In this document: in pieces, positions 25,804-34,622 of the stretch
Numbering within the stretch: the first letter of the stretch is position 1
How the letters are laid out: the number at the start of each line of letters is the position of its first letter
Assembly: GCF_014203555.1 (NCBI RefSeq)
Contig: NZ_JACHJH010000002.1
Span: 1,086,791-1,150,790, forward strand
Direction: 5' to 3'
Length of the DNA: 64,000 bases
DNA from: Streptomyces olivoverticillatus
GTDB lineage: Bacteria > Actinomycetota > Actinomycetes > Streptomycetales > Streptomycetaceae
The notes under the pieces: generated by a model
The model's database searches: none
What the model was told of the DNA's origin: nothing
What the model saw: the letters and a program-made list of their open reading frames with translations, nothing else
Translations under genes and position numbers: made by a program

Positions 25804-26613
25804 TCAGGCGTGGGTCCCGGCCTCTGCTGCCTCTGCAGAGGCGGTCTCGGTCTCCGATGCCTCCGCAGAGGCGGCCGCCGCGCGGTCGCGGCGCTCGCGG
25901 CGGACCAGGATGAACCAGCCGACGGGCACGAAGGCCGAGAACAGCCACCACTGGATCGCATAGGCCATGTGCGGGCCGATGCTGGAGTGGTCCGGGGGCG
26001 CGACGGTCTGCGGCTGGTCCTTGCCGACCGCCTCGGCGAGCTCGACGTAGCCGCCGAGCAGCGGGCGGTGCAGCTGGGCGGCCTGGCGCTCGCTGTTGAT
26101 GAGCATGATCTGGCGCGGCGGCAGGCCCTTGGTGTCTTTGACGCCTTCGCCCGGCTGCTCGTCCGCCTTGAGGCGGCCGGTGATGGTGACCTTGCCGGAA
26201 GGGGCGGCGGGCACGTCCGGGAACTGCGTCTGGGCGCCGTTGGCCGGGATCCAGCCGCGGTTGACGAGCACGGCCTTGCCGTCGTCGAGCACCAGCGGGG
26301 TGAGCACCCAGTAGCCCGGCTTGCCTTCGTCGTCGGTCCGCATCCGGACCACGACCTCGCCCTTGGTGTCGTACGTACCGCTGGCGGTGACCCGGCGCCA
26401 GACGTCCTCGCCCGGCACGGGACGGCCCGGCCGGGTGAGCTCGGACACGGGGACCGGGGTGGCGGCAAGGCTGTGGCCGATCCGGTCGTTGCGCGCGACC
26501 CGGCTCTCGTGGCGATGCAGCTGCCAGAAGCCCAGTTTGATCATCACCGGGATGAGGGCGAGCGCCACGATCGTGGTGATCACCCACTGCCGGGACAACA
26601 GGAAGCGGTACAC
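25804..26613 (-). CDS. SURF1 family cytochrome oxidase assembly protein
   Basis: 269 residues from GTG 26613. SURF1 layout: an N-terminal helix (about 8-27, WVITTIVALALIPVMIKLGFW followed by QLHRH), an extracytoplasmic domain with VLVNRGWIPA and VTITGRLK, and a second helix ending HMAYAIQWWLFSAFVPVGWFILV split by charged residues. The tail is Ala/Glu/Thr/Ser-rich (SAEASETETASAEAAEA). SURF1 helps insert haem into the aa3 cytochrome oxidase. No strong Shine-Dalgarno precedes the GTG. Confidence 0.9.
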   Translation of the reverse strand: MYRFLLSRQWVITTIVALALIPVMIKLGFWQLHRHESRVARNDRIGHSLAATPVPVSELTRPGRPVPGEDVWRRVTASGTYDTKGEVVVRMRTDDEGKPGYWVLTPLVLDDGKAVLVNRGWIPANGAQTQFPDVPAAPSGKVTITGRLKADEQPGEGVKDTKGLPPRQIMLINSERQAAQLHRPLLGGYVELAEAVGKDQPQTVAPPDHSSIGPHMAYAIQWWLFSAFVPVGWFILVRRERRDRAAAASAEASETETASAEAAEAGTHA

Positions 26614-26668
26614 GCTTTGACGGTACCTGGTGGGTTTCGCCCCCGGACCATCGGGTGGAGCCGTTCCG

Positions 26669-27682
26669 CTATGCCCTGTTTGCTCCGGTTGGCGCCGGGG
26701 TGACATGGGACAGCAGCTGGACGAAGGCCGCCTCGTCGACCACCGGTGTGCCGAAGGAGCGGGCCTTGGCGGTCTTGGAGGTGGGGGAGTCGGGGTCATT
26801 GGTGACCAGCAGGCTGGTCAGGCGCGAGACGCTCGTGGCGATGTGCAGCCCGGCGTCGATGGCGCGGTCCTCCAGCAGCTCGCGGTCGATGGAGGTGTCG
26901 CCGGAGAACGCCACCCGCATGCCCTGGACGAGCTGGCCGCCCGGCGCGTAGCGCCCGGGGTTGGGATACGGGCAGGCGGGCCGCTTCCGGCTGGGCCGCC
27001 AGGTGGCGGGCCGGTAGGAGGAGGACGGCTGATAACCGATCCCGGCCGAACGGGCGGGCGACGGCCCGTCGGACCACTCCGTCAGCGGCTGGCAGGCCAG
27101 CAGCGGCAGCCGCAGCCCCGCCTCGGCCGCCAGGTGCAGGCTCGGCCGGAAGGCTTCGGCCAGCACCCGCGCGTCGTCGAGCGCGTGGTGGGCGCGCTGC
27201 TGCACGACGCCGTAGTGCGCGGCCAGCGACTCCAGCTTGTGGTTGGGCAGCGGAAGCCCCAGGTCCTTGGAGAGCGCGATGGTGCACAGCCGTTGGCGCA
27301 CGGGTACGTCGGCCCGGGCCCGCGCGTACTCGCGCGCGATCATCGACCAGTCGAAGGCGGCGTTGTGCGCGACGAGCACCCGGCCGTCGAGCCGCTGGGC
27401 GAACTCCCCGGCGATCTCCCCGAACAGCGGGGCGCCGTCGAGGACTTCGGAGGTGAGCCCGTGGATCCACACCGGACCGGGGTCGCGCTCGGGGTTGACC
27501 AGTGTGTACCACTGATCCTCCACGCGGCCCCGGGCGTCCAGCTGATAGACGGCAGCCGACACTATGCGGTCGTCGCGGGCCAGTCCCGTGGTCTCCACGT
27601 CGACGACCGCGTATCCCTGGGGATACGCGGCCGGCCACGGGGCGGGCGATGCGGCTGCGGTGCGGTCTTCGAGCATGGTCAC
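26669..27682 (-). CDS. DEDDh 3'-5' exonuclease with C-terminal BRCT-like domain
   Basis: 337 residues. The exonuclease domain (about 20-185) has all DEDDh motifs: VVDVETTGL (Asp, Glu), VLVAHNAAFDWSMI (Asp) and HHALDDARVLAEAF (His, Asp), as in the DnaQ epsilon subunit. After a Pro/Ser-rich linker, residues 245-330 look like a BRCT module (GMRVAFSGDTSIDRELLEDRAIDAG, LVTNDPDSPTSKTAKAR). Probable role: DNA proofreading or repair. The start is GTG 27682 or ATG 27676; TAAGCT about 7 bp upstream hints at a leaderless mRNA. Confidence 0.92.
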   Translation of the reverse strand: MTMLEDRTAAASPAPWPAAYPQGYAVVDVETTGLARDDRIVSAAVYQLDARGRVEDQWYTLVNPERDPGPVWIHGLTSEVLDGAPLFGEIAGEFAQRLDGRVLVAHNAAFDWSMIAREYARARADVPVRQRLCTIALSKDLGLPLPNHKLESLAAHYGVVQQRAHHALDDARVLAEAFRPSLHLAAEAGLRLPLLACQPLTEWSDGPSPARSAGIGYQPSSSYRPATWRPSRKRPACPYPNPGRYAPGGQLVQGMRVAFSGDTSIDRELLEDRAIDAGLHIATSVSRLTSLLVTNDPDSPTSKTAKARSFGTPVVDEAAFVQLLSHVTPAPTGANRA

Positions 27683-27830
27683 AGAGCTTACGGGCCCCCG
27701 CTGACAACGCGGGATCCGGCCGGTACGGCGACCCCGGCGCGGACCGGGATCCGGCCGCCCGGAAGGGGGGCCCTGACCCGGGATGAGACTGGGGCATAGT
27801 GGGACAGATCGGAATTACGCCGCCGCCCGG

Positions 27831-30446
27831 TCAGGCCAGGTCCGCCAAGAGGCCGCCCGCCGTGACGCGGGCCGTGCCCGTGCAGGCGTCGACGGCGCCG
27901 GGGAAGAGGCGGTAGACCGCGCCGGTCGCCTCCCGCGGGCAGACGTCGCCGTCGACGAGCGCCAGGAAGACGTGCCTGCCCTCCGCCGCCCGGGCCGCCG
28001 CGGCCGCCGTGTCCTCGGCCTCCTCCCGGCGGTCGGGCTCCAGGAGCCCGCGCAGCCGCGCCGCGAAGGCGGCCGTGTCCTCGCCTTCCCGGCGCCGGTA
28101 GAACCACAGCCCGTCCGGCCGGAGCACCGCGCTCTCCCCGGCCCGGGCCGCCGCGTGCCAGCAGGCGACGTCCCACAGGGTCAGGCGGGAGCCGCCGGTG
28201 AAGCAGTCCCACAGCTCCCGGCCCAGGCGGCCCAGACCGCCGCCGTGCCGGCCCACGCTGTGCAGCCCCGTATCACTCGGAAGGTGGACGTCCGTCCACA
28301 GCGCACGGCAGTCGGCCAGGTCGATCACCATCGGCACGCAGATCCGCGACTGCCCCGACAGGTCGAAGCGCTGCCGCACGGCCCCCGGGTGGTACGCGGA
28401 GTCACGCGCCCCGGAGTCGGGCAGGGCCATGAAGCCCGCGAAGGCATCCGGCAGCTCCTCGAACGGGATGTTGTCGAAGCTGAAGACCACCGGCACGGCG
28501 AACCGCGCCCCGCCCGCCATCAGCGCGGCCAGGTCCAGGTCCACGTACTCGGTGGCGCCGAGCGGGGCCGGGGCGGACGTGAGGTCGCCGGAGTGCACGG
28601 CGGCGTCCCCGCTGTGCCGGAGGGTGGTGTAGTCGCAGTGGCCGACCCGGTTCCAGTCGTCGTCGAAGAAGGCCACCGACAGGTCCAGGTCCACCCGGGT
28701 GCCCTCCGGCTCCACCCAGTGCAGGAAGAGCCGCAGCAGCCATCCCTCCGGCAGCGGCAGCTCGCTGCCGCGCGGCACGGAGACCAGGGAGGCGGCCGCC
28801 GTGCGCTCGGCGAACGGCACGGCAAGCCTGGCCAGCGCCGGATCGAGCACCGCGAGCTCGTAACCGGACGCGCCACCGAGCCGCCGCAGCACCTCCGCCT
28901 CCAGCAGCGCGCACACCCGCGCCACGAGCGGCGCCGGAAGCGGTGCACGCTCGTCCGGCACGGCATACGCGTGCGCCACCTGACCGCGCGGGAAGAACAC
29001 CCGCCGCGGCGACCGCAGATGGCGGCCGCGCAGCTCCCCCAGCGCGGACAGCAGCGGCCCCGGCCCCACCTCGGGCAGCCCGCGCTCCAGTGCCTCGGCC
29101 AGCTCCGGCGGCAGCGCCTCGCTCCCGTACCGCCGCAGCAGATGGTCCAGCCGCCGCACCAGCTCGCCGGGCCGCTGCCGCAGCAGGGCCGTCGCGGCAC
29201 CCAGGTCACCCGTGCGCAGGGCCTCTTCCACGCGCGCGCCCCACGTCCGCGCCACGATCCGCACGGCGCTCGTACCCTTGCGCACCACCACCGCGTGCGG
29301 ATGCTCCGCCGCCGTGCGCAGCAGCGCCTCGCCGAGCGACCCCGCCCCGCACTCCGACACGTCCGTGCCGCGCAGCGCGGCGAAGGCGAGCGCCGCGCGC
29401 GGATGCCGGGCGTGCCCCTCGAAGGGGTGCAGGACCTCGGCGGCGCGCTTGGCCGCGCGCGGGTGGCGCAGCAGGTCCTCGACAAGTGAGGAGACGTCGA
29501 ACGCGTCGAGCACGGCGAGCAGTTCGCGGCGCAGCGCGCGCGGCACACTGCGCAGCCGCGGCAGCTCCAGCAGGTCGCCCTCGCCGCCCGAGTGCGCGTA
29601 CAGCAGCCGCAGCACGTCCGTGGCGGTCGTCAGCGTGGCCGGCAGCCGGTGGCGCACCGCCGAAGCCGTCACCGGGCCGCCCTCGCGCAGCAGCGTGCCC
29701 AGCACCAGCGCCTTGGTCTCGCGCACCGGCACGTCGTCGGGCAGCCAGCCGAGGCCCCCGGGCGCGGCGTGCGCGACGAGCACCCGGACGTCCTCGCGGT
29801 CCTGCGGCGACAGCGGCGTGCGCCGGGCCAGCAGGCCCGCCAGCTCCGCGGCGGCGTCGGCGGTCCGCGAGGTGCCGAGGACGAGCAGCCGCAGCGGCCC
29901 GCGCGCCGCCGCGGGCGCGGCGGGCCCGTCCCCGGCGGGCCGCAGGAAGGGGTCCGTACGGTCGATGCGGCGGTGGCACAGCGGGCAGCCGGTGTAGTCC
30001 GCGCCGTCCCAGCACCTACCGCACACCAGATGCGCGCACGGGGAGACCGGCCGCACGCTGCCCACCTCGGCGCAGAGCACGCACGGCTGCTCCGGCTCCT
30101 GCAGCAGCAGGGCGAAGACGCGGTCCACATAGAGCGCGAAGGTGTCGTCCGGCACAGAGTGCGGGAACCCCTGGAAGAGCGGCATGTGCGTGCGGTCCGC
30201 GCCGAGTTGGGCGTCGACGGCCCGCAGCAGGCTCCGGCCGCTGTCCGCGAGCGCCCCGGCGCCCGCCGCACCCAGCGCCGCCCGCAGCGGACCGGTCAGC
30301 GCGTGCCCGCGGTCCATCAACTCCGCCTCCAGCGCGGCCAGTCCGGCTGCGACCCGCGGCTCGGACGGGGCGGAGCCCGTCGCGGGCTCGTGGTCCACGT
30401 AGACGGTCCGGGCGCGGCGGAGCAGCACGGCATGCAGAGTCGGCAC
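27831..30446 (-). CDS. MXAN_6230/SCO0854-family RING domain protein with TerD-like region
   Basis: 871 residues from GTG 30446 (AGGGGG 7 bp upstream). Residues 122-157 form a textbook C3HC4 RING: C122, C125, C137, H139, C142, C145, C154, C157. A long helical middle region follows. Around residues 586-675 the sequence has TerD-like hallmarks (VDLDLSVAFFDDDW, then ATEYVDLDLAAL and PVVFSFDNIPFEELPDAFAGF). Bacterial RING proteins are rare. TerD domains bind calcium and belong to stress systems. No E2-like gene is adjacent. Confidence 0.88.
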   Translation of the reverse strand: MPTLHAVLLRRARTVYVDHEPATGSAPSEPRVAAGLAALEAELMDRGHALTGPLRAALGAAGAGALADSGRSLLRAVDAQLGADRTHMPLFQGFPHSVPDDTFALYVDRVFALLLQEPEQPCVLCAEVGSVRPVSPCAHLVCGRCWDGADYTGCPLCHRRIDRTDPFLRPAGDGPAAPAAARGPLRLLVLGTSRTADAAAELAGLLARRTPLSPQDREDVRVLVAHAAPGGLGWLPDDVPVRETKALVLGTLLREGGPVTASAVRHRLPATLTTATDVLRLLYAHSGGEGDLLELPRLRSVPRALRRELLAVLDAFDVSSLVEDLLRHPRAAKRAAEVLHPFEGHARHPRAALAFAALRGTDVSECGAGSLGEALLRTAAEHPHAVVVRKGTSAVRIVARTWGARVEEALRTGDLGAATALLRQRPGELVRRLDHLLRRYGSEALPPELAEALERGLPEVGPGPLLSALGELRGRHLRSPRRVFFPRGQVAHAYAVPDERAPLPAPLVARVCALLEAEVLRRLGGASGYELAVLDPALARLAVPFAERTAAASLVSVPRGSELPLPEGWLLRLFLHWVEPEGTRVDLDLSVAFFDDDWNRVGHCDYTTLRHSGDAAVHSGDLTSAPAPLGATEYVDLDLAALMAGGARFAVPVVFSFDNIPFEELPDAFAGFMALPDSGARDSAYHPGAVRQRFDLSGQSRICVPMVIDLADCRALWTDVHLPSDTGLHSVGRHGGGLGRLGRELWDCFTGGSRLTLWDVACWHAAARAGESAVLRPDGLWFYRRREGEDTAAFAARLRGLLEPDRREEAEDTAAAAARAAEGRHVFLALVDGDVCPREATGAVYRLFPGAVDACTGTARVTAGGLLADLA

Positions 30447-30701
30447 GAAGAATCCCCCTGGAGAAAAGCGAACGGGGGCGGAGAGTGGGCGCACTGGACT
30501 CATCGGAAGGGGAGAAGGAAGCACGCCGCGGAGCCGCCCCCGCACGGGGATCCTAACGAGCGCCCGATCAAGGCCGCGAGCGAATTAACCGCCCTCCGGG
30601 CACCGCCGGCACCGCCGTCGCGGAACCCGAGGTAACACAGTTCGGTACCCGAGGGTAACAACCCCTAGCGGCCGCCCCCGTGGCCCGCTTATGGTGCCGC
30701 C

Positions 30702-31583
30702 ATGCCGCACCTTCCCGATGTCGTGTTGTGGTCCGTGCCCGCCTTCGTCCTGCTCACCGTGGTGGAGGTGGTGAGCTACCGGCTGCACCCCGACGACGAG
30801 GCCGAGGGGTACGCGGCCAAGGACGCGGCGACCAGCGTCGGCATGGGGCTGGGCAGCCTGGTCTTCGACGCGCTGTGGAAGATACCCATCGTCGCCGTCT
30901 ACACCGCCCTCTACGAGCTCACGCCGCTGCGCGTGCCCGTGCTGTGGTGGACGCTGCCGCTGATGCTGCTCGCCCAGGACTTCTGCTACTACTGGTCGCA
31001 CCGCGGGCACCACGTCGTGCGGATCCTGTGGGCCTGCCACGTGGTGCACCACTCCAGCCGCAAGTTCAACTTCACCACCGCGCTGCGCCAGCCCTGGACC
31101 ACGTGGACCGTATGGCCGTTCTACGTGCCGATGATCCTGCTCGGGGTGCACCCGGCGGCGGTGGCCTTCTGCTCGGGGACGAACCTCGTCTACCAGTTCT
31201 GGGTGCACACCGAGCGGGTCGGCAAGCTGCCCCGGCCCTTCGAGTACGTGCTCAACACCCCCTCCCACCACCGGGTGCACCACGCCTCGCAGGGCGGCTA
31301 CCTGGACCGCAACTTCGGCGGCATCCTGATCGTCTGGGACCGGCTCTTCGGGTCCTTCGTCCCCGAGGGCGAGCGGCCCGTCTACGGGCTGACGAAGAAC
31401 ATCGACACCTACAACCCGCTGCAGGTCGCCACCCACGAATACGCCGCCATCGCCCGTGACCTGAAGGCGGCCGCAAGCTGGCGGGAGCGGGCCGGACGGA
31501 TCTTCCGCGGGCCGGGCTGGCAGCCAGGGCGGAACCAGCAGGCGGCCGGTGCGCCCGCCGCCGTCCCCGAGCGGGTCGCGTGA
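30702..31583 (+). CDS. Fatty acid hydroxylase/sterol desaturase superfamily protein
   Basis: 293 residues, membrane-bound di-iron oxygenase type. All histidine clusters are present: HRGHH (about residues 105-109), HVVHHSS (117-123) and HRVHHAS (about 192-198). Several hydrophobic helices precede and separate them. It likely hydroxylates or desaturates a lipid or hopanoid/carotenoid-like substrate. ATG 30702 is supported by the leader, although the Shine-Dalgarno is weak. It overlaps the next gene by 4 bp. Confidence 0.92.
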   Translation: MPHLPDVVLWSVPAFVLLTVVEVVSYRLHPDDEAEGYAAKDAATSVGMGLGSLVFDALWKIPIVAVYTALYELTPLRVPVLWWTLPLMLLAQDFCYYWSHRGHHVVRILWACHVVHHSSRKFNFTTALRQPWTTWTVWPFYVPMILLGVHPAAVAFCSGTNLVYQFWVHTERVGKLPRPFEYVLNTPSHHRVHHASQGGYLDRNFGGILIVWDRLFGSFVPEGERPVYGLTKNIDTYNPLQVATHEYAAIARDLKAAASWRERAGRIFRGPGWQPGRNQQAAGAPAAVPERVA

Positions 31584-32293
31584 AAGGGGCGCGTGCGCTC
31601 CCGGCCGCTTTCGCCGCGGTGGCGGGCGTCCACCTCGGAGCGATCCTCGCCGCCGCCCCGGCCGTCGTGCACGTGACCAAGCCCGTGCTGATGCCGCTGC
31701 TCGCCGTGTGCGTGCTGGTCCGCGGCGCGCCCCGGCTGCTCGCCGTCGCGCTGCTCCTCGGATGCGCGGGCGACACGCTGCTCCAGGTCGGCGGGGACAC
31801 CGCCTTCCTGCTGGGCATGGGGGCGTTCGCCGCGGGTCACATCTGCTACCTGGCGCTCTTCGCCCGGCACGGCCGTGCCGCCGCGTACACCCACCGCTGG
31901 GCGGGGGTGTACGCGGCGGCCTGGCTGGGCACGGTCGTGCTGCTCTGGCCGGACCTGGAGCCGGGGATGCGGGTGCCGGTGGCGCTGTACAGCCTGCTGC
32001 TGACGGCCATGGCGCTCGGCGCCACCCGGGCCGGTGCCCTGGCGGCCGCGGGCGGGGTGCTCTTCCTGCTGTCCGACTCGCTCCTCGCCGGCGGCCTCGC
32101 CGGGTGGCCGCAGGCACCGCGGCCGCAGTTCTGGGTGATGCTCACCTACACCGCCGCCCAGTGCCTGCTGGCCGCCGGGTTGCTACGGTGCCGCGAAGGG
32201 GCCGCGGCAGTGCCGTCCGGCCCCCTCGTGGCCCGTAAACAGCAGACTCAGTCCCGGACCGCTGCCAAGGCGTCGACGATGCCGAAGCCGTAG
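31580..32293 (+). CDS. YhhN/lysoplasmalogenase-like membrane protein
   Basis: 237 residues, about seven or eight hydrophobic helices. YhhN family motifs are visible: VTKPVLMPLL, LLLGCAGDTLLQV and FLLSDSLLAGG, which supply the conserved polar and acidic residues of the alkenyl-ether hydrolase fold. GTG 31580 overlaps the upstream hydroxylase-like gene (GTGA), suggesting a joint role in lipid modification. Its last 46 bp overlap the 3' end of the convergent subtilisin gene. The C-terminal tail beyond the last helix is hydrophilic. Confidence 0.85.
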   Translation: MKGARALPAAFAAVAGVHLGAILAAAPAVVHVTKPVLMPLLAVCVLVRGAPRLLAVALLLGCAGDTLLQVGGDTAFLLGMGAFAAGHICYLALFARHGRAAAYTHRWAGVYAAAWLGTVVLLWPDLEPGMRVPVALYSLLLTAMALGATRAGALAAAGGVLFLLSDSLLAGGLAGWPQAPRPQFWVMLTYTAAQCLLAAGLLRCREGAAAVPSGPLVARKQQTQSRTAAKASTMPKP

Positions 32294-33798
32294 AAGCTGT
32301 TGACGTGCCGGGTGCCGGTGCAGGCGGCCTTCCAGGTGCCCTTGCCGTCAGGGTCGTACGCGGCCGTGGGGCAGCCCGGGTTCTTCGCCTGGGCCTTGAG
32401 GAGCCACTGGATCTCCTGCGGGCTCGACTTGGGGTGGGCGCTCTTCAGCAGTGCCGCCACGCCCGCCACGTGCGGGCCGGCCATCGAGGTGCCCTGCAGG
32501 TAGGCGTAGTCCCCGCCCGGCATCGTGGAGAGGATGCGTCCGTCCTTGGCGGGCAGGTCGGGGACCTGCATGCTGTCGCCGCCGGGGGCCGCGACGTCGA
32601 CCGCGTTCAGGCCGTAGTTGGAGTAGAAGGACTTCTGCGACTTCACGCCGGTGGCGGCCACGGTGACGACGCCGGGCAGCTGGGCGGGGACGTCGAGGCA
32701 GGTGTGCGGGTCTATCTTGCGCGGCAGCGGCTTGCTGTTGTCGTTCGGGCTGGAGGCGTCGGCTATCTCCTTGGCCGCCAGGTCGAAGTTGGAGTTGCCC
32801 GCGGAGGCGACATTGACGGTGCCCTTGTCCTGGGCGTACTTCGCGGCCCGGCCGACCGCGTCCGCTATCGCCTTCTGGTCGGGGTCGTCGGCGCAGTTGA
32901 ACATCCACGGGTCGACGAAGTAGCTGTTGTTCGTCACCGCGATGTGGTGCTCGGCGGCGAAGACGAACGCGCAGACGACGCTCTCCGCGTAGAAGAAGCT
33001 GCCCTTGGCCGTGCTGACCTTGATGGCGGAGACCTTCACGCCGGGGGCCACGCCGGCCACGCCGATGCCGTTGCGGGCGGCGGCTATCTCACCGGCGACG
33101 TGCGTGCCGTGGTAGTCCTCGTCCGGGTTGAACGGCCGCCAGGCGCCGGGGGTGGTGTCGGCCTTGCCGGTGACGCAGCTCGCGGACTGGCCCTTGGAGA
33201 AGTTCGGGGCGAGGTCGGGGTGGGTGTCGTCCACGCCCGTGTCGATGACGCCGACGGTCACCTTCCTGCTGCCCGGGTTGACCTTCGCGGCCTTGTCGGC
33301 GCCGATGGCGCCGATGTCCCACTGCAGGCCCTCCAGCGGCTCCTGGCCCGGCTTGGCCGTACGCGCGGCCGCCAGGGCCTTCGCGTCGGACGCCTTGAGC
33401 CGCTCCGGCTTGCCGTAGTCGGTGGTGGCGGCCGGGGTGATCGGGGCGGTGCGGGTGGCGCCCGCCGACTGCACGCCGGGGACCGCGCGCAGGGCCTTGG
33501 CGAAGTCGGGGTTCTTCGAGTGGGCGACGACGACGCCTATCTGCCCGTAGGCGACCGTGACGGTGCCGCCCGCGTCGGCGACGGCCTTCTTCACCCGGGC
33601 GAGAGTGCCGCGCGCGCTGTCGGTGTTGACCACGTAGGACAGCAGCGGGCCGTCCGTCCTCACCGGCGTCTTCGCGGCGTGGGCGCCCTGCGGGGCCGCC
33701 GTGGCGATGCCCGGCAGCAGGCCGAGGGAGGTGGTGAGGGCCAGGCCGACGGGGACCGCCAGCAGGGCGTGCCGACGTCTGGAACGCAGCTGAGCCAT
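32248..33798 (-). CDS. Secreted S8 family subtilisin-like serine peptidase
   Basis: 516 residues. The signal peptide (RSRRRHALLAVPVGLAL, cleavage near ATAAPQ) is followed by an I9-type prodomain of about 90 residues. The catalytic domain has Asp in VIDTGVDDTHP, His in HGTHVAGEIAA, the oxyanion Asn in ASAGNSN and Ser in GTSMAGPHVAG. Four cysteines in the mature part may pair. It should be exported and autoprocessed. There is no membrane anchor. Confidence 0.95.
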   Translation of the reverse strand: MAQLRSRRRHALLAVPVGLALTTSLGLLPGIATAAPQGAHAAKTPVRTDGPLLSYVVNTDSARGTLARVKKAVADAGGTVTVAYGQIGVVVAHSKNPDFAKALRAVPGVQSAGATRTAPITPAATTDYGKPERLKASDAKALAAARTAKPGQEPLEGLQWDIGAIGADKAAKVNPGSRKVTVGVIDTGVDDTHPDLAPNFSKGQSASCVTGKADTTPGAWRPFNPDEDYHGTHVAGEIAAARNGIGVAGVAPGVKVSAIKVSTAKGSFFYAESVVCAFVFAAEHHIAVTNNSYFVDPWMFNCADDPDQKAIADAVGRAAKYAQDKGTVNVASAGNSNFDLAAKEIADASSPNDNSKPLPRKIDPHTCLDVPAQLPGVVTVAATGVKSQKSFYSNYGLNAVDVAAPGGDSMQVPDLPAKDGRILSTMPGGDYAYLQGTSMAGPHVAGVAALLKSAHPKSSPQEIQWLLKAQAKNPGCPTAAYDPDGKGTWKAACTGTRHVNSFYGFGIVDALAAVRD

Positions 33799-34232
33799 GG
33801 GTTCTCCACATCATCCGGAAAACCGCCCGCGCACCCAGGCGCGCACAGGCGGGTACATGACGAGTGAAGCTAGCGCCCGTCATGGCCCCCGGGCAATGAA
33901 TTCACCAAGGAAATCAAGCGGAGGTCAAGCCTCCAACATGCCCCGCACGCCCGATCCTTGACGGCACGTGACGGCGGCCGGGCGAGCGGCCAGGGGAGTC
34001 GTCAACCTGACGACGCCGAAGGGCCGTCGGCCGGGGGACGGTACGGGAGAAGCCGGAGCAGTGCTCACACCAGGCTCAACGAGGGCCGTCGCACCCGGTA
34101 TTGCCCCTGCGCCCAACCGCTGCGACGTTCGGCGAACCGCCCCCTGTCGCATACTGCGGTGTCGCTCTACGATGCGTGATCCGAGTCACACCGGCTCGGC
34201 TCGCGCCCCGCACTCACCTGTCAGGAGAGGCC
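33799..34232. other. 434-bp divergent intergenic region
   Basis: Lies between the subtilisin start and the DUF485 gene. A short inverted repeat, GTCGTCA (33998-34004) and TGACGAC (34008-34014), could be an operator. The strip before 33900 is less GC-rich and probably carries the subtilisin promoter. Forward ORFs of 73 and more codons here are Pro/Arg-rich with no ribosome site and are not called. Confidence 0.6.
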
Positions 34233-34622
34233 GTGGACTCAGAAGAGGCCGTGGAAGCCGCACCGACCGCTTCCCAGGGGCCGGCCGAGCCGGTTCGCCC
34301 CGCCATCCCCGTACAGCCCGAGCGTTTCACCCAGGCCCAGGAGAGCCCCGAGTTCGGCGATCTGCGCCGCGCCCACCGCTCCTTCGCCTTCCCCCTCACC
34401 GTCGCCTTCATCGCCTGGTATCTGCTCTACGTCCTGCTCTCCAACTACGCGGCCGGCTTCATGGACGCCACGGTGGTGGGCAACATCAACGTGGCCCTCG
34501 TCTTCGGGCTGGCGCAGTTCCTGACCACCTTCCTGATCGCGTGGTGGTACTCGCGGCACGCGGCGGCGAAGATCGACCCGAAGGCCGAGGCCGTCAGGGC
34601 CTCCATGGAGGCCGCCGAATGA
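34233..34622 (+). CDS. DUF485 family membrane protein
   Basis: 129 residues from GTG 34233, with AGGAGAGG upstream. After a Pro/Glu-rich N-terminus, the DUF485 core reads SPEFGDLRRAHRSFAFPLTVAF, then two membrane helices (about 52-72 and 87-107). DUF485 proteins (YjcH) are encoded directly before ActP-type symporters, as here, and are presumed accessory subunits. The stop overlaps the symporter start. Confidence 0.92.
   Translation: MDSEEAVEAAPTASQGPAEPVRPAIPVQPERFTQAQESPEFGDLRRAHRSFAFPLTVAFIAWYLLYVLLSNYAAGFMDATVVGNINVALVFGLAQFLTTFLIAWWYSRHAAAKIDPKAEAVRASMEAAE

Noticed and set aside
25804..25870. Repeated TCTGCAGAGGC-like stretch at the SURF1 3' end
   Set aside because: It is explained by the Ala/Glu/Ser/Thr-rich coding tail of SURF1 and is not a separate repeat element.
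33958..34179. 73-codon plus-strand ORF between the subtilisin and DUF485 genes
   Set aside because: Arg/Ser/Gly-rich, no Shine-Dalgarno, no third-position bias different from the other frames.
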